DNA of 26,045 nucleotides from Pseudomonadota bacterium. GTDB taxonomy: Bacteria; Desulfobacterota; JADFVX01. The notes beneath the pieces were generated by a model. The model was not told where the DNA came from. It ran no database searches and saw only the letters and a program-made list of their open reading frames with translations. Positions 6,382-14,583 of the stretch are shown here, piece after piece. Where the stretch lies: contig JADFVM010000036.1 of NCBI GenBank assembly GCA_015222555.1, positions 1 to 26,045 of the forward strand, given 5' to 3'. Position 1 is the first letter of the stretch. Every line of letters starts with the position of its first letter. The position numbers were made by a program, and so were the translations under genes.

Positions 6382-8835
6382 ATGAAAACAGTTGTTAGCT
6401 TTTCGAGCAAATTACTATGCATTATGGTTTTTTTTTCTGCAAGTTCTTTTACATTTGTTGACCAGGCCTGTAGCGATGAAAGGAGTGACAAAATACACAG
6501 CTTATCCGTAGAAACGGCCCGAAAGGGCGAATACAATTCTGCCATTCAGATGTTGATGCAGTTAACAAAACGCCATCCGGACAATGATCTTTATCTATTT
6601 GATTACATGGCTGTTCTTGGCTGGGCAGGACAAGATGCAGAACTACTTAAACTGGTCTCTCGCCTAAAAGGAAAAGACACGCCTCTTTATCTCTCTAATG
6701 CTATTGCAAAGGCTGCGCGTAACGTTAAGAATTTTTCGCTGGCCATAACCACGTACAAAAAGATCATTTATCAATATCCCGATCGAATAGACAGTCGTAT
6801 AGCTCTGGCAATGACCCTTTCAGATGCCGGCCGGTACGATGAGGCGCTGACAACGCTGGATAAAGCTGAAAAGCAGTTTTTAAAACGGATTGATATATTG
6901 GAGGGGAGGGCTTATGTATTAAAAAATAAAGAAGATTACTTTAGTCTTCTAGCTGTTTATCAACATATCTTGGAAATTGATCCGACACACAGAGATGCCC
7001 GAAGAGAATTTATACTTTTGACGTCAAGACTGGGCGCCCCTCATCTTGCCGCGGACATGGTCCGAAAATATCCGGATGTTCTCACGCCTGAAGATCTGGA
7101 TGACATTTTGGCTCACAGGGCATCGATAACGGTGCGCTGGGGGAGGCTTTTCACACCTGATGCCACTGACCGCTATAAAGAGACTGACGAGGCGATCAGA
7201 TTATTGAAAGAGAACCTGACCCGCCTAAAGAATCAGGGAAGAGAAAGAGAAAGTGCACGTAACACTGCAGAGTTTGATCTCATGGTTGCTCTCCAGGAAC
7301 GTGAACGAATGCCAGACGCGATATCAATCTATGAGAGTTTTGTTGACAGGGGAGTTAAAATACCCCCCTATGCACTTGTGGTTGCTGCTGATGCATATAT
7401 GTACGTTGAAGAGCCGGAAAAGGCGAGAGACCTTTCCCTGCAGGCACTATCGGAGGAACCGGATAATTTCGATGCAAGTATGACCCTTTTTTACGCCTAT
7501 ACCGACCTGGAAGACCACGAAAATGCAACGACATTGATAGACAAACTTGCCAAGATGCAGCCCGAACAGATTATAGCGAAGTGGCCCCTCAAAAGGAAAA
7601 AGAATCCACAAAAGCTTTATGCCGATTCGACCGGCGCTATGGCACGTGCATATGCAGATAATCTTGAAGAGGCCGAGCGGCGTCTTCAAGCGCTCGTTAA
7701 CAATGCGCCCAATAATCCGGACCTGAGATCCAAACTTGGCTATGTCTATCTCTTCCGCGGCTGGCCACGAAGGGCCTTGCGGGAATTTACAGTTGTCCTG
7801 AATGAGCATCCCATGCATCTGGACGCAAAAATCGGTCGTGTTGAGGCGCTTATGGCTCTTGCCGAATATGGCAAAAGTCACGAATACCTGGAAACACTCG
7901 AAAAAGATTATTCCGGTCGCAAGAGTATAGATAGGCTTCACAGAAATTGGGAGATCCATACGATGCGGGAGCTCCTGGTCTGGACGTCAAAGGCCTTTAA
8001 TTCAGGAGAGCAGGAAGGGAGTCATGACTTCGACTTTGAGACCTACCTTTACTCCAGGCCTTTTAACTATCATTATCGATCATTTATTCACGGATACTAT
8101 TTAAAAGCATCTTTCGAGGGAGGCTCACCGATCTACAAGCGACTGGGCTTAGGTCTTGAATACCGGGCGAGGGACATTGAGCTTACCGGCGAACTCTCAC
8201 TCGGCACAGGAAAAGATTCCAATCCGGGCCTAAGCATCAGCTCAACGTGGATGCCCGATGATTTCTGGTCCCTTGGCTTCAGACTTGATACCTACGACAA
8301 TGATTTGCCTATGCGGGGCCGGTTGGAGGAGGATTTGCACGGCTGGTCCACCGGACTTGATCTTGGCTATCGCGTCAGTGAGTCACGCAGCTTCTCTGCA
8401 GGGATAAAAAGAAGCGATTTCAGCGATGGTAACATTCGAACCGCTCTTTCCGCTTCCTGGTTTGAGCGTTTGATCAGCCGTCCAAAATACAAACTCGATG
8501 GGACACTGGGTCTCTACAGATCTGAAAACAGCCGTGATGATGCGCCTTACTTTAATCCGGAGAGTGACCTCTCTGCCGAAATCACCCTTGATAACGAGTG
8601 GTTACTTTACAAGAGGTATTCACGTTCATTCAGGCATCGCTTTGGTGTCTCACTTGGAAGCTACAGCCAGAAAGGGTTCGGTGCCAGGGGGGTATGGTCG
8701 GCACGTTATGAACATCAGTGGAACAGGGATGAACGCCTTGAGTTCATTTATGGTATTTCTCGATCCAAGCCGAGCTATGACGGAGCATCCGAGTACTCGA
8801 CCCGTATATATCTGCATGCAAACTGGAGATTCTAA
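6382..8835 (+). CDS. pgaA: Poly-beta-1,6-GlcNAc outer-membrane export porin PgaA
   Basis: This is an 817-residue protein, close to the length of Escherichia coli PgaA. The N-terminus is a Sec signal peptide (hydrophobic to about residue 28). A long helical region of tetratricopeptide repeats follows to about residue 520, with repeated units such as AYVLKNKEDYFSLLAVYQHILEID-type helices (two to three residues from many lines match the TPR pattern of A-Y-P). The C-terminal third is rich in alternating aromatic beta strands (for example GLEYRARDIELTGELSLG) and ends in NWRF, with a terminal Phe as expected for an outer-membrane beta-barrel. It would dock the periplasmic PgaB and pass de-N-acetylated polymer to the cell surface. 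It is the first gene of pgaABCD, with 3 bp to pgaB. The Shine-Dalgarno sequence is weak. Confidence 0.93.
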   Translation: MKTVVSFSSKLLCIMVFFSASSFTFVDQACSDERSDKIHSLSVETARKGEYNSAIQMLMQLTKRHPDNDLYLFDYMAVLGWAGQDAELLKLVSRLKGKDTPLYLSNAIAKAARNVKNFSLAITTYKKIIYQYPDRIDSRIALAMTLSDAGRYDEALTTLDKAEKQFLKRIDILEGRAYVLKNKEDYFSLLAVYQHILEIDPTHRDARREFILLTSRLGAPHLAADMVRKYPDVLTPEDLDDILAHRASITVRWGRLFTPDATDRYKETDEAIRLLKENLTRLKNQGRERESARNTAEFDLMVALQERERMPDAISIYESFVDRGVKIPPYALVVAADAYMYVEEPEKARDLSLQALSEEPDNFDASMTLFYAYTDLEDHENATTLIDKLAKMQPEQIIAKWPLKRKKNPQKLYADSTGAMARAYADNLEEAERRLQALVNNAPNNPDLRSKLGYVYLFRGWPRRALREFTVVLNEHPMHLDAKIGRVEALMALAEYGKSHEYLETLEKDYSGRKSIDRLHRNWEIHTMRELLVWTSKAFNSGEQEGSHDFDFETYLYSRPFNYHYRSFIHGYYLKASFEGGSPIYKRLGLGLEYRARDIELTGELSLGTGKDSNPGLSISSTWMPDDFWSLGFRLDTYDNDLPMRGRLEEDLHGWSTGLDLGYRVSESRSFSAGIKRSDFSDGNIRTALSASWFERLISRPKYKLDGTLGLYRSENSRDDAPYFNPESDLSAEITLDNEWLLYKRYSRSFRHRFGVSLGSYSQKGFGARGVWSARYEHQWNRDERLEFIYGISRSKPSYDGASEYSTRIYLHANWRF

Positions 8836-8838
8836 AAA

Positions 8839-10797
8839 ATGAGATTTGCCTTTATTTTAACTCTTTTACTATCGTTAACGGCACCAGAAGTATTGCCGGC
8901 TGAAACTAGCGCCAATTCCTTTATCGTCTTTTCCTACCATGATGTGACGGATAGGCGCGAAGATGCCCTCACCCAGAAAGCCTTAAGTGTCTCAACGGCA
9001 GAGCTGATATCGCAATTTTCATGGTTGAAGGAGCATGGATATCATGCTGTAAGCGTGGACGAAATTATTGCAGCCAGCGAAGGTGGAAAGGGGCTTCCTG
9101 ACAAGGCAGTATTGCTGACCTTTGACGACGGTTACCAGAGCATGTATAAAAGGGTTTTCCCATTGTTGAAGCTTTTCAACTATCCAGCCGTATTCGCCCT
9201 TGTCGGCAAATGGATGGAGACGCCACCCGGGGAAAAAGTGCTTTACGGGGAAAGTATGATCGACCGCGAGCGCTTTCTAAGCTGGGACCAGGTCAGGGAG
9301 ATGCAGGCGTCGGGTCTGGCTGAATTTGCCTCGCATAGCTATGACCTTCACCATGAGATAGTGGCCAACCCGCAGGGGAATCTTATCCCTGCTGCCACGT
9401 CAAGACAATATAATCGGGTCGGCAAAAGTTACGAGTCTGACACTCAGTATCGCAATAGATTGGAAAGTGACCTCAAAAAGAGTATTCAGATCATGAAGAA
9501 TAAAACAGGCCGCAGGCCGCGCGTCATGGTCTGGCCTTACGGGAGATACAACAGAGTGGCTCTGGCAGTCGCGAAGAACCTTGGAATGAAGGTTACCATG
9601 GGGACGAAAGAGGGGAAGAATAATGTGGATGACCTGGAGGCATTAAAACGTTTTCTCCTCCCTGACGATATAACCCTGGAGGACTTTGTTTGGGAGCTCT
9701 ACAATTATGACTATAAAGATCCCGTACGTGTGGCACATATTGATCTTGATTATGTCTATGATCCGAATCCCGCTGTTCAGGAGAGAAACCTTGGTTTGCT
9801 TCTGGACCGAATCAAGGAACTCCAGATTAATACCGTTTATTTGCAGGCATTTGCAGACCCGGATGGCGATGGGAATGCAGATAAACTCTATTTTCCCAAT
9901 CGACATCTGCCGATGCGTGCCGACCTTTTTAGCCGCGCTGCATGGCAATTAAGTACCCGTTCCGGCGTGGAAGTCTATGCCTGGCTTCCTGTATTCTCCT
10001 TTGAACTCAAGGAGGAAAAAGGGCTTTCATCAATCTATGTAAAGACAGCCCCGGAAAGCACAAAGGATAAAGCTGAGGTGGACTATAGAAGATTATCCCC
10101 TTTTAGTGATAAGGCAAAAGAGATTGTGGGAGAGATCTATGAAGATCTGGCCAAGCATGCGGCATTTCATGGAATTCTTTTTCATGATGATGCTTATCTG
10201 AGCGATTATGAGGATGCCAGTGAGTTGGCCCTCGATTATTATGCCAGGGAGTGGCTGCTTCCACCCTCAATTCAAGAGATTCGAAATGACCCCAGGCTTT
10301 TTAAGGATTGGACCGAAGAAAAGACGAATATCATTATTAAGTGGACTCAACATCTGATGAAAAAGGTCAGATATTACCATCCTGAAGCAAAGAGTGCGCG
10401 CAACATTTATTCAAAGGTTGTTTTAAACAGGGCGTCTGAAACCTGGTTTGCACAGTCTTTCGAAAAGTTCCTTGAAAACTATGATTATACGGCTCTTATG
10501 GCCATGCCTTACATGGAAGGTGCAGGCTCCCCTGAAAAGTGGCTTAAGATTCTTGTTGAGAGGGTTGCAGAGGTTCCCGGTGGGCTGGACAAGACAGTGT
10601 TTGAATTGCAAAGTATTGACTGGAAGCGAAAGCAATCCATTGATTCGGCAATCCTTGCCCGGCAAATGAAGCTCTTGCGTGGCATGGGCGTACATCACTT
10701 TGGCTATTATCCCGATGACTTTATTCTCGCTTCCCCGGATATAGATATAATTAAACAGGAAATCTCTCTAAGTGACTATCCCTACAAGGTAAAATAA
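8839..10797 (+). CDS. pgaB: Poly-beta-1,6-N-acetyl-D-glucosamine N-deacetylase PgaB
   Basis: PgaB removes part of the acetyl groups of the polymer in the periplasm, which allows its export. The protein has 652 residues and two domains. The N-terminal carbohydrate-esterase-4 domain shows LLTFDDGYQS with Asp96 and Asp97, and the metal-binding ASHSYDLHH with His166 and His171. The C-terminal half (about 300-652) is the glycoside-hydrolase-like domain with YLQAFADPDGDG, AWLPVFSF and the FHDDAYLSDYED acidic motif. The signal peptide (1-21, ending PAET) has no lipobox cysteine, unlike the lipoprotein PgaB of E. coli, so this form should be soluble in the periplasm. It sits 3 bp after pgaA and 2 bp before pgaC. 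Confidence 0.95.
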   Translation: MRFAFILTLLLSLTAPEVLPAETSANSFIVFSYHDVTDRREDALTQKALSVSTAELISQFSWLKEHGYHAVSVDEIIAASEGGKGLPDKAVLLTFDDGYQSMYKRVFPLLKLFNYPAVFALVGKWMETPPGEKVLYGESMIDRERFLSWDQVREMQASGLAEFASHSYDLHHEIVANPQGNLIPAATSRQYNRVGKSYESDTQYRNRLESDLKKSIQIMKNKTGRRPRVMVWPYGRYNRVALAVAKNLGMKVTMGTKEGKNNVDDLEALKRFLLPDDITLEDFVWELYNYDYKDPVRVAHIDLDYVYDPNPAVQERNLGLLLDRIKELQINTVYLQAFADPDGDGNADKLYFPNRHLPMRADLFSRAAWQLSTRSGVEVYAWLPVFSFELKEEKGLSSIYVKTAPESTKDKAEVDYRRLSPFSDKAKEIVGEIYEDLAKHAAFHGILFHDDAYLSDYEDASELALDYYAREWLLPPSIQEIRNDPRLFKDWTEEKTNIIIKWTQHLMKKVRYYHPEAKSARNIYSKVVLNRASETWFAQSFEKFLENYDYTALMAMPYMEGAGSPEKWLKILVERVAEVPGGLDKTVFELQSIDWKRKQSIDSAILARQMKLLRGMGVHHFGYYPDDFILASPDIDIIKQEISLSDYPYKVK

Positions 10798-10799
10798 GG

Positions 10800-12059
10800 A
10801 TGATGGATTACATTTCTCTGCTTTTTTCGGGATTAATGAGCTTTCTCTTTTATTATCCCCTTTTTATGTCTTATCTCTGGATGATAGGTGCTGTCTATTA
10901 TTACTTGCACTGGGAAAAGGTGGAAGGGAGGTATGATGAAGTGCCTCAACTGTCAGAGTATCCGGGCGTCTCTCTTGTTGTCCCCTGTTTCAATGAAAGT
11001 AAAAATGTTGAGGAAACGATTGCCTATCTTGACGGTCAGATATACCCCAATTTTGAAATAATTGCTGTTAATGACGGAAGCAGTGATAATACGGGACAGA
11101 TATTAGACAGACTTAATAAAATATACAGCCGTCTAAGAGTCATTCACCTTGAGGGAAATCAGGGTAAAGCGATGGCTTTACGCATGGCAACTCTTTTATC
11201 TCCAAACGAATTTCTGATCTGCATCGATGGGGATGCCCTTCTCGATAATCATGCAACAACCTGGATGATGAGCCATTTTTTGCAGGGTCCGAGGGTCGGG
11301 GCTGTCACCGGAAATCCGCGGATCCGCACACGATCAACTTTGCTCGGTAAAATTCAGGTGGGGGAGTTCTCCTCCATTATTGGCATGATTAAACGGGCCC
11401 AGCGAATTTATGGCAGAATTTTTACAGTATCTGGCGTTGTTGCCGGTTTCAGAAAGACAGCCTTGCACCAGGTTGGCTACTGGGGGCTCGATATGGTAAC
11501 CGAGGATATTGACATTAGCTGGAAACTCCAGTTAAACCACTGGGATGTGCGTTTTGAAGCGAATGCGCTCTGCTGGATTCTGATGCCAGAAACATTTAAG
11601 GGGCTCTGGCATCAACGATTAAGATGGTCACAGGGAGGAATGGAATGTCTGATAAAATATTTCAGATATTTCTTTAGTTGGCGCAAACGACGGATGTGGG
11701 GGGTTTATATAGAATATTTTATCAGTATCTGCTGGGGCTATTTAATGGCCTTCCTCGTTCTAGTGTTTCTGGCGGATCAATTTATTACTCTGCCGGAAGG
11801 AATTCAGCCCCCCTCGCTCATTCCTGCCTGGCACGGGATCATTTTGGGAGTGACCTGCCTGCTTCAATTTGCGATCAGCCTGGCAATTGATGCACGTTAT
11901 GAGAAGGGAATAGGAAAGTATTATTACTGGATGATCTGGTATCCGATGGCTTTTTGGATATTAAATGTTTTTACTACCGTTGTTGCTGTTCCAAAAGCGC
12001 TGTTAAAAAAGCGGGGGAAAAGAGCAACCTGGGTCAGCCCGGATAGAGGAATACTCTGA
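10800..12059 (+). CDS. pgaC: Poly-beta-1,6-N-acetyl-D-glucosamine synthase PgaC
   Basis: This is a 419-residue inner-membrane glycosyltransferase of family GT2 that polymerises UDP-GlcNAc into beta-1,6-linked polymer. It has one or two N-terminal membrane segments, then the catalytic domain with VVPCFNES, VNDGSSDNT, CIDGDALLD (the DxD metal site), TEDIDISWKL (catalytic Asp) and QRLRWSQGG (the QxxRW signature), and about three C-terminal membrane segments. PgaC is known to work with PgaD, and the pair is activated by cyclic di-GMP in E. coli. Its stop codon shares one base with the pgaD start (TGATG). Confidence 0.96.
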   Translation: MMDYISLLFSGLMSFLFYYPLFMSYLWMIGAVYYYLHWEKVEGRYDEVPQLSEYPGVSLVVPCFNESKNVEETIAYLDGQIYPNFEIIAVNDGSSDNTGQILDRLNKIYSRLRVIHLEGNQGKAMALRMATLLSPNEFLICIDGDALLDNHATTWMMSHFLQGPRVGAVTGNPRIRTRSTLLGKIQVGEFSSIIGMIKRAQRIYGRIFTVSGVVAGFRKTALHQVGYWGLDMVTEDIDISWKLQLNHWDVRFEANALCWILMPETFKGLWHQRLRWSQGGMECLIKYFRYFFSWRKRRMWGVYIEYFISICWGYLMAFLVLVFLADQFITLPEGIQPPSLIPAWHGIILGVTCLLQFAISLAIDARYEKGIGKYYYWMIWYPMAFWILNVFTTVVAVPKALLKKRGKRATWVSPDRGIL

Positions 12060-12505
12060 TGAATCCTTTAATTATCAAACGTCCAAAGCTGCAAACATTA
12101 AAGCAGAAGTATGCTAATACAATTGTTACTCTGGCCTTTTGGGCCTTATGGTTCTATCTCTGGATTCCATTGATAAGCCTTGTTGCCTGGTTATTTGGAA
12201 TTGAGATCTTCTATGAAGAATTTATTCTTACGGAGGGCTACCATCTACTGATTTCTCTATTCTTTCGGTACGGCATGGTCACCCTTATAATTTCCATATG
12301 TTTACTCGGTTGGGCATTTTACAATCAGCTTCGTTTCCGTAATAAAGATCGCCGAAAAGAGGCCCCTCTCCCCTCGTCGCAGGCTCTGGCAGACTTTTTT
12401 GGAGTGAATGTGGCCCACCTTGAAAAGAGCCGAAAGGCGAAGAGGCTGATAGTACGCTTTGATGATACTGGGCAAATTCGGAACATTGAAATATTAGACC
12501 ATTGA
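12059..12505 (+). CDS. pgaD: PgaD-like subunit of the polysaccharide synthase
   Basis: This is a 148-residue protein with two membrane segments (about 22-46 and 60-84) and a basic cytoplasmic C-terminal tail of about 60 residues. Size, topology and its place directly after pgaC fit PgaD, the small partner that in E. coli forms the cyclic di-GMP receptor with PgaC. Sequence conservation in this family is low, so context carries much of the weight. No terminator is visible in the 64 bp that follow. Confidence 0.85.
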   Translation: MNPLIIKRPKLQTLKQKYANTIVTLAFWALWFYLWIPLISLVAWLFGIEIFYEEFILTEGYHLLISLFFRYGMVTLIISICLLGWAFYNQLRFRNKDRRKEAPLPSSQALADFFGVNVAHLEKSRKAKRLIVRFDDTGQIRNIEILDH

Positions 12506-12555
12506 CCTTTTGCAGAACAGGTTTTCTCTCCCTGATTCTCAAAGAAAAGTTATGC

Positions 12556-12563
12556 AAAGGAGG
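12556..12563 (+). promoter_or_regulatory. Ribosome binding site of the broken TIGR00300 gene
   Basis: AAAGGAGG lies 6 nt before the ATG at 12570 and fixes the start at MFVKTILIEGHILDS. The intact strong site shows that the gene was once expressed and that the damage lies inside the coding region. Confidence 0.7.
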
Positions 12564-12569
12564 CGCCTC

Positions 12570-13282
12570 ATGTTTGTTAAAACCATTCTCATAGAAGGTC
12601 ACATTCTTGACTCACTGACATTAACGAAAATTCTTGACCATATTCATAAGAGCGGCGCCTTCTTTGAACTCCTTGAGCTAACGGTTGGAAAGGCGCCTGA
12701 GGACATTAGCCGTGCAAAGCTTTTTCTGAGGGCCAATGAGCAAAAAACAATGGACGATCTCCTCGAATATATTAGGGTGCATGGCGGGGAAATCCCCGAT
12801 CTTGCTGATGCCAGGGTTGTCCCGGGCGGTTATCAACATCATCTAATCTAAGAGCCATCAATACCATCCGTGCAGCAGGGGGAATAAAAGCAGCCGTCGA
12901 AAAAGGGATTCTCACAAAAGGGATCATGCATGCCGCTGTAACCTCCAATGTTGATTTCTTTCTGGCCGGTTCCATTCGGGACGATGGCCCCCTGCCTGAT
13001 GTCTGCACCGACGTTATTCAGGCGAAGAAACTGATGCGGCAGAAAATAAAAGATGTGGAGGTGGCAGTCATGGTTGCAACGGCCCTCCAATCAATCACCC
13101 CGCCGCAAGCAGCGGGGTATGAGCGCGGAGATAACCTTCTTAATATGTCGCGGCAAGCCGCGGGGAATGCACCCGCTAGGGATTCAATCGCCACGGGCAA
13201 TCTTTTAAAAGCCCGCGTAAAAACCGTCTGCGTTGACATTAATTCGGCAACGGTAACAAAGCTCATGGACAGGGGCTCATAA
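12570..13282 (+). pseudogene. Broken TIGR00300-family gene (LOR/SDH-like, ornithine cyclodeaminase-type)
   Basis: The first part, 12570-12851, encodes 93 residues that begin MFVKTILIEGHILDS and match the N-terminal domain of the TIGR00300 family, whose members include archaeal-type ornithine cyclodeaminases. A second part from about 12851, in another frame, reads RAINTIRAAGGIKAAVEKG, then SIRDDGPLPDVCTDV and VKTVCVDINSATVTKLMDRGS, which match the C-terminal portion. Three lesions are visible. About 200 central residues are missing relative to a family of roughly 400. A 5-bp duplication-like insertion in CTAATCTAA at 12843-12851 shifts the frame, because GYQHHL should join RAINTIR directly. 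An 87-bp double-hairpin element is inserted at 13097-13183. The end is also truncated, the stop falling inside a tRNA fragment. The family call is from memory of conserved motifs. Confidence 0.72.
13091..13189. mobile_element. 87-bp double-hairpin MITE/REP-like insertion with 6-bp target duplication
   Basis: The direct repeats TCAATC at 13091-13096 and 13184-13189 flank an 87-bp segment (13097-13183). It contains two GC-rich hairpins: CCCCGC-C-GC AA GC-A-GCGGGG at 13098-13117 and CGCGGC AA GCCGCG at 13149-13162. Removing the insert and one repeat (93 bp, 31 codons) restores the expected reading ATALQSIATGN of the host gene, which shows it is an insertion. It carries no gene and would need a transposase in trans. 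Confidence 0.7.
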
Positions 13283-13317
13283 GCTGAAGATCGTTGGTTC
13301 GAATCCAGCCCACGCTA
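13276..13317 (+). pseudogene. 3' fragment of a CAT-anticodon tRNA (tRNA-Met/Ile type)
   Basis: The segment contains a CTCATAA anticodon loop (13276-13282, anticodon CAT), the 3' strand of the anticodon stem (GCTGA), a 5-nt variable loop, a full T arm (GTTGG, TTCGAAT, CCAGC at 13293-13309) and the 3' acceptor strand CCACGCT with discriminator A at 13317. The following TCA is not a CCA. The bases before the loop (AGGGG) cannot pair with GCTGA and belong to the broken TIGR00300 gene, so the 5' half of the tRNA is absent. The junction lies at the anticodon loop, a classic crossover site for tyrosine integrases. Confidence 0.68.
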
Positions 13318-13328
13318 TCAATAAAATC

Positions 13329-13363
13329 AAGGGTTTAGCTCTTTCGAGTTAAACCCTTTTTTT
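13329..13363 (+). terminator. Rho-independent terminator after the tRNA fragment
   Basis: A 13-bp stem (AAGGGTTTAGCTC at 13329-13341 with GAGTTAAACCCTT at 13346-13358, one G-U pair) encloses a TTTC loop and is followed by a run of T residues to 13363. It is likely the native terminator of the tRNA, and it would also stop read-through from pgaABCD and the pseudogene into the convergent alr gene. Confidence 0.85.
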
Positions 13364-13426
13364 GCCATTTTGTAATCACAAAGACTAAGTTCTACCCAAC
13401 TTACCCCATCTCCATGCAACGCGATA

Positions 13427-14575
13427 CTACGCGCCGTCCAATATGATTCCGCGGACAGCCACACGAGGAACGCGATGGGCAATGCATGTCACAATCTCGT
13501 AGTTGATGGTTCCTAGCTTCCTGGCCAACTCGTCGGCCGTCACCTCTTCATCGCCCTGTCGACCGATGATGACTACCTCGTCGCCCGGTTCGACATCCCC
13601 CCGGAGTGCCGTTACGTCGATCAGGCTCTGGTCCATGGTGATGCGGCCCACCTGGGGACACCGCAAGCCACAGACGAGAAGGTCGAGGTTGTTGGAGAGA
13701 TTTCGGCTGAGGCCATCTCCATAGCCGACGGGAACGGTGGCGATGAGCGATGGACGCTCCGTGTGGTAGGCATGCCCGTAACTCAGTCCGCTGCCAGCAG
13801 GGACTTCCTTGAGGAATGTGATCCGAGTCTTCCATTCGAGCACCGGCTGGAGTTCATGCACATGCGGATTCGCAATCTCCCAGGAGGGACGCAGGCCGTA
13901 GATAGCTATCCCGGGCCGCACTGCATCAAAGTGCGAGTCCGGAAGGTCGAGGATGGCGGCACTGTTCGCCATGTGTCGAACCTCTATCCCGTAGGATTTC
14001 GCTGCCTCAATAACGCGCCGGAAACGCTCGATCTGCTCAAATGAAAAGGCCTTGTCCCTTTCATCGGCCCGGGGGAAATGGCTCATGATGCCCCGAACCC
14101 GCAGCAAGGGAAAGTCTCGACAGCGGTCGAGGAAGGCCGGAACCTCTTCGGGACGGATACCGACACGTCCCATGCCGGTGTCGACCTTGAGGTGCGCCGA
14201 GATCTCCCTCCCCACCTTTTCCGCCTCACCTGCCAGGGACTCCACCATCTCGATTGTACATACGACAGGCTCGAAGCCATGCATGACGATCGCTTCACTA
14301 TGCTCAGGGAGTGTTGGCGAGAAAATCACAAAGGTAGCCTCAATCCCCGTCTCAAGCAGTGCAACCGCTTCGGCAACGTCTGCCACACCGAGCGTGTCAT
14401 AGCCGAGACGAACCAGGTGGCGGGCAACGATTTCCGCCCCGTGGCCGTAGGCGTTCGCCTTGATGCAGGGCCATAGTAGTCGATCCCTTACCTCTTTTTG
14501 AAGAAGTTGCAGGTTGTGCGTCAACCTGTCTAAGTGGATGAAGACCTTTGTCAGATGGGTTATGTTCGGATCCAT
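13427..14575 (-). CDS. alr: Alanine racemase
   Basis: This is a PLP-dependent fold-type III racemase of 382 residues that interconverts L- and D-alanine. The PLP lysine is Lys39 in IKANAYGHG. The catalytic tyrosine is in SGLSYGHAY, and VGYGDGLSR and QVGRITMDQSLIDVT are further family signatures. A GAGGT 7 nt before the ATG supports the start, 8 bp after the end of orr. It is the last gene of the ornithine operon. The pathway's thiolase is known to release D-alanine, so a racemase here would allow L-alanine to be used further; this link is inference. The enzyme could instead serve peptidoglycan synthesis or accept other amino acids. Confidence 0.93.
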   Translation of the reverse strand: MDPNITHLTKVFIHLDRLTHNLQLLQKEVRDRLLWPCIKANAYGHGAEIVARHLVRLGYDTLGVADVAEAVALLETGIEATFVIFSPTLPEHSEAIVMHGFEPVVCTIEMVESLAGEAEKVGREISAHLKVDTGMGRVGIRPEEVPAFLDRCRDFPLLRVRGIMSHFPRADERDKAFSFEQIERFRRVIEAAKSYGIEVRHMANSAAILDLPDSHFDAVRPGIAIYGLRPSWEIANPHVHELQPVLEWKTRITFLKEVPAGSGLSYGHAYHTERPSLIATVPVGYGDGLSRNLSNNLDLLVCGLRCPQVGRITMDQSLIDVTALRGDVEPGDEVVIIGRQGDEEVTADELARKLGTINYEIVTCIAHRVPRVAVRGIILDGA

Positions 14576-14583
14576 GATTTACC

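Noticed and set aside
13098..13162. Two similar GC-rich hairpins as a miniature CRISPR array.
   Set aside because: There are only two unequal palindromes without regular repeats or spacers, and the flanking 6-bp duplication points to a transposed element.
12926..13282. A 118-codon plus-strand frame as a separate small gene.
   Set aside because: Its sequence is the C-terminal part of the broken TIGR00300 gene and includes the 31 residues contributed by the inserted hairpin element.
13364..13426. Remnant of an integrase gene between the terminator and alr.
   Set aside because: The 63 bp are too short to support a protein match; only the position next to a tRNA 3' end suggests it.
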